The notes beneath the pieces were generated by a model. That model searched no databases. It was not told where the DNA came from and saw only the letters and a program-made list of their open reading frames with translations. A DNA stretch of 64,000 nt from Filobasidium wieringae (Eukaryota > Basidiomycota > Tremellomycetes > Filobasidiales > Filobasidiaceae), in the NCBI GenBank assembly GCA_001600055.1, contig BCIV01000004.1, positions 186,001-250,000 of the forward strand. Reading direction: 5' to 3'. The translations under genes and the position numbers were made by a program. Below, one piece after another: positions 12,471-23,880 of the stretch. The stretch's first letter is position 1. Each line of letters begins with the position of its first letter.

Positions 12471-13853
12471 CGCTCTATCATGCCTATTGTTATCGATCCA
12501 ATACAGAACGATCGTTACAGTTCAATCATCTGTCCATCAGAGGTATCTGAGCCGCCTATCTTATCATGAAACAAGCGAAACAAGGCAATAATACTAGCTC
12601 TCAAGGTTTGCTATATCTTTGCACTCGGCCGCAGAGGTGTCTTTTTAGCTGGTAGCTTTCTCCGTGGCACGTCGGAAACCTTCACTTGTAAACTTTAAGC
12701 AAGGATGTGGGAGTTCGGAGGACGTGCGTCCACAGAATTGAAGCGAAATCGGCCGGCTCGCAGATTTCGCGTGATTGTGCGCGGGAGGTCGATCACCGTA
12801 CTGTCACATGTAGACCAATTCGTAGTTGTCATCATCTACAATGGGGTCATACAGGCGGGCTTCCCTCTTCTTTTCGCCTATTCGCGAGGTCTGACACTTA
12901 CGATATTCTCTGGCCGGCGTGATAGCGCCTTTTTTCTACAACTCATGCGATCCTTATGCTTTGGGCATGAGAAACAACTGGCCCAGCTTAGATCTTCACA
13001 AATCATATAAGTTATCTGGTAGGTATGAGGTCTCTCTTCATGATGAGGGTTACCCTTTGTAATCTTTGTTTGGCAGTATTGTCATTGAAGCCACTTCCCC
13101 CAGAATTCGTCTGTCTCTATGTACAGTGAGATTCTTACTCTTTCATGGTCTTTCAAAAGGTTCACCAACCAAATGAACCGAAAGTTATGTTCTCGTTCGC
13201 GCAATGATCCACATCTGCGGACCTTGGTCAGATTACCGCAAGTGCCATCAAGGTCACCAACCCTTGAACGATAACGCAAGATCCGTGTATTTGGTTTACT
13301 CTGTCGCATAGCACACGCATTTATCAGCCCTGCATGAAACTCCTGTAGAAACTTAATTCAACTGATCCGGCTGAATGTCCCATTTGCCACGAAAGTTCTG
13401 TTCTCTTGCACTTAGACGGTGAGAATTGGCAATCTCGATGACAGAGGGCATACTGTTGTTCTAGGACCGGTCGAGGTCTCAGGGGTGGATGTAGGGCAAA
13501 GGCAAACTGTCTTGCTGACGTGCGATCCAATCCAGGCTGAGAGCTCATTGCTTCGAGATCTTCACGAATGGGCCGCCGGCAAGTTCCGATTAAATGAAAT
13601 TTTCAATCTATGATCTTTGTGCCATTCCGGAAAGATTTCATGCTTAAAATCTTATCCAAAAAGGTGACAAAGCGGAGGGGGATTCCAGCACTTGGGTTAT
13701 CCCATCATCCCCGTCGTACATCCCGCCCGTCCATCCCTCTTTCATCCCGGGATATCCATCCTTGCCTTCCCACTCATCTCGTTCGTCGTCCACTCTCAAC
13801 TAATCATCTGGTCAATCCATATTCCATTTTGCGGTTTAGGTTGGGTGAGATGC
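12471..13853. other. Intergenic region between two minus-strand genes
   Basis: It contains the likely promoter of the small gene below 12470 and the 3' flank of eL29. Short open frames exist (for example 12705-13010 on the plus strand), but none has an intron partner, family motif or coding-like composition. No repeat or RNA gene was recognised. Confidence 0.45.
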
Positions 13854-14379
13854 TTAGGCGGAAGCACGAGCCTCCTTGAGGGCCTTCTGGGTTCCGAGAG
13901 CAGCGTAACGCGCGTTACGACGGAACTGTTGATGATAATTGTGATGGTTCGCGGAAAGGTAGTTGGAGGAATGGAGGATGAAGGGATATGCCATATGGAG
14001 GTTTCAAGACAGTGTAGTTCAAGGTACCGGAGATTGAGGACGTTGGAACAGGGTTAAGAATAAGTTTGCGGACACAGTGAGTACGCTTCCATCTCGGTAA
14101 TTTCCTTGGTCACTGACCTTGGGGTCAACTCCCTTCATAGAAGTGTACCTGTGGGTCTTCTGCTTGGTGATCCCGTTTCGGTGGGCTATTTCGACGAAAC
14201 ACAATTTTCCGTAATGTCGTCAGCAACGCTTCCTTCCCCTAATAATCCCTCCTCTTTCCGACTGACCCTTCTTGTTCTGGTTGTGACTGAGGATCGGTAA
14301 ATCAAAGATGAATAACTACTCCCTCCCTAGGTTTCTCCCTGGCGCAAACTCACGCGGTATGGTTCTTTGACTTGGCCAT
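13854..14379 (-). CDS. RPL29: 60S ribosomal protein eL29
   Basis: Four exons (14379-14354, 14286-14267, 14185-14118, 13925-13854) join in frame to give 61 residues, the usual length of the family. The signature MAKSKNHTAHNQ start, the HRNGI segment, HRYTSMKGVDPKF and RRNARYA are all present. The protein is strongly basic and sits on the large ribosomal subunit. The second exon is only 20 bases. The start codon faces the phosphatidylserine decarboxylase gene, so the roughly 420 bases between them are a shared divergent promoter. The first intron is close to the ATG, as is common in fungal ribosomal protein genes. Identity is essentially certain. Confidence 0.97.
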
Positions 14380-14801
14380 CTTGAAGGTTGACTCTCCGAC
14401 TACTTCTTGATGAGGGTTGGATCCTGGTGGGTGGGGTTCAACGACAAAAAGGCAGGTACCTCCTAACTGGTCAATCTGGCTCGGGACCCGGTCCTGGAAA
14501 TCACCAAGTCCAGGCTCTCAGCGAGGGAAAGATTCAAGAAGCGCGTGTGTCGGGGATTGGCGCTTCTGCGCGGTGCGTCAGCCAAAGGAAAGGAGAATAC
14601 GTCTCAGGACATAGCCTCGTTCAAATGTCCGTTGTGTCCGCGGTTGAAACGAGGCTTGGATCCGGCGGCCGCGTGGCGTCATCACGGAGACCTCTCGTTG
14701 ATCTCCGAAAGATCAAGATCTCAAGGCGGGTTGTTGCTATCTCTGCATGCCTGGCCTGCTTAGTCGTCTTGCGGTGCGGACTTGTATATCTTAGCAACAA
14801 C

Positions 14802-16726
14802 ATGAACGTCACGACCAGAATTCCAAGATATAGTACGAGGTCGCTTGGTCTTGCGAACCGATCGAGCCGAATCAATTTGCTCAATGCACATGCATCTCGA
14901 ACTACTATACGGCAGTATAGCGTCAACACGGAAGATGGCAAGCGAAAGTCGTTGGGCGGTATGTTTTTCGCAGACTCCGTTCGAACGGCCTCCATCTCAC
15001 TTCCTATCACTTGGTTATCCAGCCCGACTTAGCTCTGCCTGGAACGATACTCCCACTCGATGGTATCCTATTCCAATAGCGCTCGGTGCAGCTGTAATCC
15101 TAGCAGTACAATTGAAGAGAAGCCCGTTTTCGACAAAAGCTGGAGGAGATGTAGCCACCGTGGAAGGTGAAGGTGAAGGTGGAGCGAGGGTAAAGATGAA
15201 GAGTAGTGGACCATGGCAGGTAGGGCTAACACAGGTCACTGTCTGTTGATTCTGTGAGCTAATTTAGTATTGTCTATTATCGACAGGTTACCGTTCTTGG
15301 AGCCCTTCCTCTTCGTTCCCTATCGCAACTATGGGGATACCTCAACGGTCTTGTACTCCCTGTGTGGTTCCGACCTTTCGGATTCAAGCTCTACTCAGCT
15401 ATCTTCGGATGCGATCTGACTGAAATGGATAATGAGGATCTAAGATCTTACGAATCCCTTGGAGAGTTCTTTTACCGACGACTCAAGGACGGTGCACGAC
15501 CGATCGATCAAAGAGCGGCCTTAGTTAGTCCGGCTGATGGAACTGTTCTGCACTTCGGCGAGATTGCAGAAGGTGGGAAGGTGGAGCAGGTCAAAGGGAT
15601 CACTTATGATTTGAGTGCTTTGTTGGGAACTGGAGGCAAGAGTGCTTCGCAGGTGGAGGAGATTGCTATCAACCGGGATAGCAAGAAGGTTGATGGTGAG
15701 TCTTGATCTGGTATACTGCATTGATCTATCGCTCGAAGCTAATCCAGGCGATTGAAACACTCCAAACAGACGAGCATTTCGCCAAGATCAACGATATCGA
15801 ATATTCCCTTTCCTCGCTCCTCGGTTCATCTCAATCGCATACTCAAGTCAAAGAACCCAACCCTGCCTCTGGATCGCAAACTCAGCCTGACCCTATACCT
15901 ACCAACACGCCACACGATGCTACCCCTGATGAGATTTCCAACGACCCAACCAAGCTCACTCACGATGCTCAAGTCGCCATGAAAATGGGTCCATCTGCAT
16001 CCATCAACACCCAAACCCTACCCGATTCTTCTTCCGTCAATAACAGCTCTCTTAACCCTCATACCGGATCGACATTACCGATGAAGGAAGGTCACAAATT
16101 GTTCTTCATGGTTGTTTACCTTGCTCCAGGGGATTACCATAGGTTCCATTCGCCTACTAGCTGGGTGGTCGAGAAGAGGAGACATTTCACTGGAGATCTT
16201 TTCAGTGTCAGTCCTTATATCGCGAAGAGGATGCAGGATCTGTTCGTCCTGAACGAGAGAGTCACGTGTAAGTGTGGGAAACGTTTTGGGACTGGATCGA
16301 TGGATGATTGATGTCATTTTTCGTATCGATGAATAGTATTGGGACGATGGAGATATGGGTTCTTTGGAATGGTTCCCGTCGGGGCTACCAATGTTGGAAG
16401 TATCTGTATCAACTTTGACAAGGTGAGTCGATCAGCTCTGTTCCACTTTTTGAAGGATAGACAGCTTATGTTACCTTCTGTAGAACTTGCGAACGAACGA
16501 ACGATACCCCCAGCACCCTCCTCACACCTTCACCGAAGCGGTATACACCAAGGCCTCCTCTTTCCTGCAAGGTCAACCGCTCACTGCTGGTGAAGAAATG
16601 GGAGGATTCAAGTTGGGAAGCACTATCGTCCTTGTTTTCGAGGCACCAGAGAACTTCAGATTCGTTGCTGAAGCGGGGAAGAAGGTCAAGGTTGGACAAA
16701 AGTTGGGAGTGATTGATGAGAATTGA
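14802..16726 (+). CDS. PSD1: Mitochondrial phosphatidylserine decarboxylase proenzyme
   Basis: Six exons (14802-14958, 15023-15219, 15287-15695, 15770-16267, 16337-16422, 16484-16726) give 529 residues. The N-terminus is a typical mitochondrial presequence rich in Arg and Ser and lacking acids. A transmembrane helix follows ([17 protein letters not shown]), then the conserved [18 protein letters not shown] and SPADG segments, [12 protein letters not shown], and VGATNVGSI. The self-cleavage site LGST is at 16613-16624; its Ser becomes the pyruvoyl cofactor of the small alpha chain. The enzyme converts phosphatidylserine to phosphatidylethanolamine at the inner membrane. A Ser/Pro/Thr-rich insert of roughly 110 residues lies before the HRFHSP motif. 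The frame is open upstream to 14388, but the ATG at 14802 begins the targeting sequence. Confidence 0.96.
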
Positions 16727-17680
16727 GTGGGGTAGGATGGATGCTCGGGGGTAAATTGATGTTAGCGCGTAGAGAAGAGCCTGCGCGACGACAAGGAATT
16801 TGATTCCGTTTGTTTCGAGTTATCCTTTTGTTGGTTGGTGATGAGATCCTGAGAGTTGATGGACAAGTAGCAAGTAGCAAGACTGCAAAGGCGTATGAGC
16901 CTGCGTATACATTTTGGTTATCACTGCTTTTAGCGAATCGTGTAGATCATTGGACCTGAAGCCTCGACTTGTATACCAACAGCTTACGACGATGATCAAG
17001 GTCGCGTTTCAGATGCCATCATAATGACAATCAGCCTTCCAATTAGCCGATCAAGCGATCAATCGAACTCGGCTGCTTGCCTGATACGACTCCTTGAAAT
17101 GACGGAATCTGCCGAGCCGATGCAGGCTGTGTCATTCTGAGTTGACGCTGGGAAACGTGGTTCAGCGCAACCCACTGTAGGCGACACGCAAGCAAGCAGC
17201 AAGGAGCGACCTATTACGAGATCGCTGATCTGATCAACAATCAATAATCGACAAACAACAATCATATCGAAACTACTATCCTTCGTTCTCTATCCCAGTA
17301 TTACTACTTCCAGCCTTACATTTCCCACCACTTTCTTCCCATACCGACCGGATATCATATCATCTCGCAAGACCTGCTTCTCAGTTAAAGTGATCTTCAA
17401 TACCGTCAACGCAAATCCCAGTCAAGGTCACGAGGCTTCTTTCTCTCTCTTCTTTCCGATCATATCGGTCTCATTCCTTCAGCCCCTACTACACGAGGCT
17501 AGGCTTATCATCGATCAATCCTCTCGATTTGCCTCGTTCTACGCATTCGAGGAGGGTATTTGAGGTATCATCCGGAACCCATCTTACGAAGAAGCCATTA
17601 TCAACGGCAGATACTCCGGCAAACTATATTCTTTATATCACATACCGAGACTCCCTGAGCGATAGCATACAAATACCAAC
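16727..17680. other. Intergenic region and likely long 5' leader of the kinase gene
   Basis: About 950 bases. The part after 17280 is rich in C/T and A, with many short stop-containing frames, as expected of a promoter and long 5' UTR. No gene or repeat was recognised. Confidence 0.4.
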
Positions 17681-20481
17681 ATGGATTTTGAAGTGAGTTT
17701 CTGACCGGATCCGGAATGATATGACTCGGCTGATCACGTTTCAATCTGTTGCGTATCCGTGATCGATAGGTCATTCCTGTAAGCAAACTCTTCCTTCATC
17801 AAGTACTCAACAGCAGCTTACTTCGCTTCCATGATCTCGTACATATCGTTCACCTCATACGTTTTCATCGTGCCCATTCTATATAATCAACTGGGATCCT
17901 CTGCCTCTGATTGGGCATGCATAATGTAGTTTGAAGATATCGTCTGGGGAGAGAAATTAGGAGCGGGTAGTTTCGGATGCGTTTATCAAGGTAAGCAACC
18001 TAATGTAACGTCGTAAGTCAGCAGGATGTTAACGATCGAAATGGCTCTGTCAGGATCATACTTAGGGGTTGATATCGCCATCAAAGAGATCTTGCCTAGC
18101 AATCAATACGATGTGTAAGCTTCTCTGATCAAACAGAAAAGGACTAAAGCGAGGCTGATACCCGTGGGTGATATGATACAGTAATAAGTACTTCATGAGA
18201 GAGCACCTCCTAATGAGAGAATGCCGTCACCCCAATATCGTACTGTTCCTCGGACTCGCCAAAGAACCGGGAGAATATGGCCGAACTTTTGTAGGTTTCC
18301 ACATCCCTGTTTCACAAGCTCTTATTACAACTCACAACCTTCATATGTTTGACCACTAGATCATCTCGGAATACATCCCCTCAGGTAATCTCCGTTCTTT
18401 CATCCAACAGAAATATCGTCCTTTCCCTTGGAGGTTGAGGCTAAGTTTCGCGACGGATATCGCTCGGGCTGTTGCTTATCTCCACGCGAGGAAGGTTAGT
18501 CCAGGTGGAATTCGCTGTCGTTGTATACTATAGTTGACAAACGATTTTTCTTTACTTGCTGTCGAACAGTGCATCCATCGGGATTTGAAGGGGGAGAATC
18601 TGTTGATCACTTCTAATGAACGCGTGAAGGTTACGGATTTTGGTTTCGCGAGGGTGAGCAGTATGCTATTATCGAGGAGATGAAACCCAATCAGTTTGGA
18701 TTGGCGACTAACCTTTGGCCGCTTATGAAAGATTGCTGCTAGAAATGACGACGAGATGAAGAGGATTTCCTACTGCGGGACCGATGTACGTCCTTAAAAT
18801 CCGATTCACCGACGGTTGTTCTGAACAAGCGCTATTTAATAGGGTTATATGAGTCCAGAGATCTTGATGGGAATGGAGTTTGATGAACGCACAGATGTGT
18901 TCTCCTTGGGCATTATCGTGTGTATCGTTTTGTCATTCCAGAAGTAGGGGGACTTACTGAAATTCATATCCATCCAGTTCGCAGAGATCGCCTCTCGTCG
19001 CTTAGTCGAGACGGACAAATACTTCACTGTAAGTAAAGCCCTGACTTGTGTCCAGAAGGTGTACTAATTTACCCAAGAAAGCGATACCCTCCCTACTTCA
19101 CTCTTGAACGTAGCGAGGTGCAGCAACACGCGTCGGCGGGCTGTCCTCCTGAACTGATCGACCTCATCATGGAATGCGTCGCCGCTAAACCGGAGGATCG
19201 TCCAGCCATGCCTGAAGTGATCAAGAAACTTCGAAAGATGGAAGTCGATATACTTAGCCGTATGACCATTGGCCAAGGCGAACATGTGGGGAGCATAAAG
19301 ATCGTCAAAGGCAGAAAAGGCGCGAATCCACGTGGCGGGAAAGCGTTATCTGCTTTATTCGCTGGCAGGGATGAAACCGTCGCGGAGGAGAAGGAAGAGT
19401 TTCACAATGCGAAGGAAACGCAGAACGACGAGTTCGAGTACGATACGGAAGAAGAGGAGGTTTTGAAGATGATGCAGGCATCCAGCAAGATCAAATTCGG
19501 AGAGCACACCACTACCTGGCGCACGGCTCGATGGGACGAGCCTCAAGCTGAGAAGCCGACCTTGATGAGTCTATTCTCGAACCCCCCTGGTAAGCTCTAC
19601 TCGTTAAGCTGAAAGTTCACGACAACTGAATAACGATATCGATCAGGCAAAGTCCCTGGCAGTTATCCTAGCAGCATTCACCCAGAGCCAACCAATACGT
19701 CTTCCTCCATCATGACGGTCAGGGCTACTAGCCATCCGGCTGTGGCATCGCCTTCAACACCTCATAACCTGAAGCCTGAGCCTGTTCAAACCCAATCTGA
19801 AATCAGTCCGATTCCCGAAGACGAACCTTTGCACATTCCGGCCAAGAACGGAAAGTCAGAATCCCACATGAGCGTGGACGAACCCGAACCTGCACCTGCG
19901 CCGATGCAAATCATGCCGGCAACCCATAGGTTAGTGACAGTCCGCGTATCGAAGCATAGGTACGCATTGATAATGTTATAACCCAGGTTCTCTATGGTGG
20001 GCAAGACTTACAAGCAGCCACTTAAGAAACAGGCTGGACGTAAGTGCACCTTCAATCACGTGCCTGTCTTTGTTCGCTAATTCAGTCATAAGGACAGTGG
20101 TGTCGAGCGCTTTTGCTATTTTCAGCCAAGGTTCAAGCAATTATCCGAAGAATGAATCCAAATGTCATGCATGTGCAGTCAAGATAGGTAAGCAGGCAAT
20201 CTCAGCCGCGAATCAATGGTTTCCATGTCAATCTAACTGCTATCAAATCAGGTCGACGACCGGCAATGCAATGCGATGATTGTCATGGTAGGTCTTTCAT
20301 ACACGAAAATGCCTTGTGAATCTGTCTAACCACTTGTGCTTGCCTAAAATAAGTCTATGTACATGTCAAGTAAGTACTTAAGTTTCTTGTGTCGTATTCA
20401 CCGAAGTCCCCGACTGATCATCTTGATCTGATTGCTTCCAGGTGTTCCGACAGAGCGCCGATCGATTGCGCTGGACATTAA
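17681..20481 (+). CDS. LIMK/TESK-like TKL protein kinase with C-terminal C1-like finger
   Basis: A many-exon gene. Exon 1 codes MDFE (17681-17692), exon 2 is a 9-base microexon (17770-17778, Val-Ile-Pro), and exon 3 begins [11 protein letters not shown] at 17930. The kinase domain has the glycine loop [14 protein letters not shown] lysine [22 protein letters not shown] and YMSPEIL, so all catalytic residues are present. RYPPYFTLE and CPPELIDLI after the domain resemble the LIMK/TESK end. A long acidic, Pro-rich linker follows. The C-terminus carries a C1-like zinc finger pattern: [26 protein letters not shown] and a last Cys three codons before the stop. The gap between the first His and first Cys is longer than usual. 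Kinase class is firm; substrate and pathway are unknown. Confidence 0.82.
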
Positions 20482-20691
20482 TGTGTATGTGTATGTGTGT
20501 TGATTCTTTTGCCACTATCATAGCATCAATCATTATATAATATCACACGAGCATGTATCACGACGATCGTATCAGATGAATAGCCGGTACAGTTGCAATG
20601 TCTGCGAACATTGTCATCTTGTCATCTTGGTCATCAATTCGTCATATTGGTTTCATGATGTACATTCATTATACACAAACAAGCTGGCTTG

Positions 20692-23629
20692 CTACCTTCG
20701 GCGCGATGCAGTAAGGTTCTGTCGGAAGTTGGATGTAGAGCCAGAGTTCGACTTGTGACCCACTCGCTTCTCCAGCTCCGAAACCTTGCTCGTAAGGCTT
20801 TCCGTATTCTCGTTGATCCACCCAAGCGATGAGACATGCGCGCTTAGAATTTGTGTGATCGAAGCGAGCGAGTCTCCCCCTTGCAAGGAAAGCTGATCAC
20901 CAGAGGATTTCCCAGTAACCTTGTTCATCTCTTCGATCATCCTGCTCAGATTGCTTGATAAATCGCGTAGCTGATCGTTCAAGCGAGAGGCAGAACGAGT
21001 CCTATATTTACAAATTATGAGCGGGATGCAAATAGCTGGAACGGTTTTAGGACTTACATTTCACTTCTCTGCTGGTCAGCCGGTCTGCCAGGAGCTTGGT
21101 TCATGTTCTGCAAAGTATCGTTCGCGACTCGTTCGTATTCATCCACTTGACCTAACAAAACTGCCTGACGAGCTTCTACGGCATCAAGAGTTGCTCGTAT
21201 GTTAGCTCGCTCGGTTTCAGCTTGTTGCATGTCCCCATACAGCCCTGCAATCTATTCTTGCTAGTCCGGTCAGCTAGACGCTTGCGTAGCAAGGATTGGG
21301 GTACTTACGCTTTGAGCATTTTGCATCAATACCAAATCCCATTCTCGGACCTCGGCAGCTTGATCTTTGAAAGTCTTGACTTGAGTTCCTAACTCCTGTT
21401 CGAACCTCTCAACAATTTCGTGGAATGTCTTTCCCTTGACGAACGACGGAGCTTGTTCACCAAGGGTGACAGTCTTGGCCGGTTGCGATCCCTTGCTAAG
21501 ACCAGAGCTCCCGGCAGAGGGCTGCACAACGGAGGTAGAGCTGCTAGCAGCTGCAGCTGCCGGGGCAGAACCGAATAATGATCCGCCGGTAGCGGGCTTT
21601 TTGCCAGCATCAACTGGAGCTGCCGGGGTAGCGGCACCGAATGCGAACAGTGATGACCCAGCAGCAGGTACAGTAGGCACAAGAGTAGCCTTGTCAGCCC
21701 TATCATAAAGCGCAAGTCAAATTCGATCGTCGGATCTCTATCTGCTATGGCTACCTACGTCGATGGAGTCGCCTCCGCCGGCTTGGTAACGGAAGGAGCA
21801 GGGAACCCAAAGGCAGTAGGGGCAGAGGTAGCAGGAATTGCCGTGGTAGGAGCATCAGTCTGTTTGGGTGCCGAGCCAAACAAAGAAGGACTGAAAGCAA
21901 CGGTAGACTGAGCTCGTATAGCATGCCAAATAGCACCAACGCAAAGAGCACTCACGCAGAATCAGCCGCGGTTGTAGTAGTCGGGACATCAGCCTTGGCA
22001 CCGAAGCTGAAGAAATTTCCTGCTGAAGCCGGTGTAGAAGCAGACGTAATCGCAGGCGTAGCTGTCTTGTCGGTACTGGGGGCAGTAGCCTTCGCTCCAA
22101 ATCCACCAAAGAGGCTTCCAGATGCAGGCGCAGCAGGAGTAGAGCTAGTAGGGGCTGCGGTAGCAGAAGCTGCTTGAGGTGCAGCACCGAAAAGACTACC
22201 CGCAGTAGGTGGTTTTGCAACAGGACTGGTTATGCCAGACGGATTCAGCAATCCATCTATCTGGCATCGTAAAGGCAGCTCACGTAGTAGAACCAGGTTG
22301 TCCTGAAGCTAAACCGAAGGAAAAGCTTGGCGCAGCCGTAGACGTAGCAGGTGATGCAGCTGCTGCCGCGGCGGTAGGGGCGCTGGGGATGCTGAAACAT
22401 ATTAGTCAACATCGCTTGATGAGTGATATATCTAAAGTGACTGACCTGGTAGTAGCAGTGGCAGGCGTTCCAAAGGAGAGCCCCGTGGCAGGCTTGGGGA
22501 TAGCGGACTCAATCGCGGCAGGGGCAGTAGCAGCTGGCTTTGGCGTCCCGAAGCTGAAAGAAGAGGTGCCGGTAGTAGCTGGTGCACCGAAGAGTCCGGT
22601 AGCAGGCTTGGGAGCAGCAGCCGCATCAGACTTCTCGGCAGTATCAGCACTTGTAGACTGAGCTGCAGTTGTGTTTCCAAACAGTCCTGCGCCAGATGCA
22701 CCACCTCCGAATAATCCACCAGCAGGAGGAGTAGCAGTACCTGTGTTACCGAAAAGATTGCCAGTCGCTGGAGCAGCAGGAGCAGCGGACTTCTCTGCCA
22801 CAGCCTCGGCTGCCTTTGGATCGAAAGAGAAAGTCGAACCGGTAGCTGGCTGACCAAAAACACTTCCACCCGTGGACGCAGGTGCAGGTGCACCGCCAAA
22901 CAAGCTGCTACCGGTAGTGGCTGATGCTCCAAAAAGCGATCCTCCCGCTGGAGCAGGAGGCTTAGTTGCGGGTGTAGTACTACCGGCTGTAGGAGTCACA
23001 GAAGCAGGTGCAGCAGGTCCAAATGAAAACGTAGGCTTGGCTGTTCCTCCAAAGGCTCCAAATCCTCCAGTAGTACCAGCCGTAGCAGCAGGAGCAGCAC
23101 TGCCGGCAGCACCAAACAAACTTCCCGCACTAGCAGCAGGTACGCCGAAGGCAGGGGGATTAGAAGCGGGAGTAGTGGATCCTGCAGCAGGCCCAAAGTT
23201 GAAAGCAGGTTTGGCAGGCGGGGTAGCTGTGTTTTGAGCAGTGTTGGTGCCGTTTGCAGGCGTATTCCCAAAAGAAAATCCAGCTGAGGTGGATGTTAAA
23301 TGAGTAGTGAGAAAGGTAAACCATGATAACGGTGATGTCGAGCTTACTAGAAGGCGTGGCACCTGGCAAGACAAATATAGTATCAGCTTTAACACTATTC
23401 TCAATGCGTGTGATACAGGTCCCATTGGGCTTACCTCCAGCGGGAGCTCCAAACAAGCTACCGGTATTAACTTAAATGCAATTTAATTCAACAACAGAAT
23501 CTCTGTTAGGCACTTGTGACTCGTAGTTACCGGTACTCGTGTTTCCGAAAGAGAATCCTTGAGCTGTTGAATGAAATAACATCAGTTCGATGCCTTGTTG
23601 CGATGATGCTAGAAAACCAACATACACAT
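20692..23629 (-). CDS. NSP1: Nucleoporin Nsp1/Nup62
   Basis: A minus-strand gene of about ten exons. The start codon sits in an exon of just four bases (23629-23626, ATGT), spliced to an exon that continues as MSQGFSFGNTSTG. Some 600 residues of FG repeats follow (FSFG, SLFG, FGAP and FGNT units in Ala/Thr/Pro-rich spacers). The Nsp1_C coiled-coil domain comes next (from about 21480, SFVKGKTFHEIVERFEQEL), and the C-terminus includes NDQLRDLSSNL and a helix ending in VSELEKRV. Nsp1/Nup62 forms the central channel complex with Nup49 and Nup57, and its FG repeats bind transport receptors. Several introns cut the FG region. The stop is at 20692. Confidence 0.92.
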
Positions 23630-23880
23630 ATTGGTCTGCTTTATCAGTGGTAGTCCGGTTCGACACAACAGTAACAAGACTGATGAAGCTGATGCCTGTT
23701 CTGTAGACCCAGTCCTAGTGGGAATATCATGTATCGCGCTATCGTAGGTCACTTTCGATATCTTGAATGATGGTGGATCTACGCGACCTCGACCTGAGAA
23801 TCCGCGGTACGTAGAATCGTGAATGACAGAAGACAGCGATGATGCAGTGTGCAGTACAAGAAAATACAACACAGCAAGGA

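Noticed and set aside
12705..13010. 101-codon plus-strand frame
   Set aside because: Isolated, hydrophobic by chance, with no splice partners; probably noise in intergenic DNA.
14388..14801. In-frame upstream extension of phosphatidylserine decarboxylase
   Set aside because: It lacks homologous content, overlaps the eL29 promoter, and would bury the mitochondrial presequence starting at 14802.
22671..23237. Ala/Pro/Val-rich plus-strand frames
   Set aside because: Antisense of the NSP1 FG repeats; the low-complexity composition keeps both strands open.
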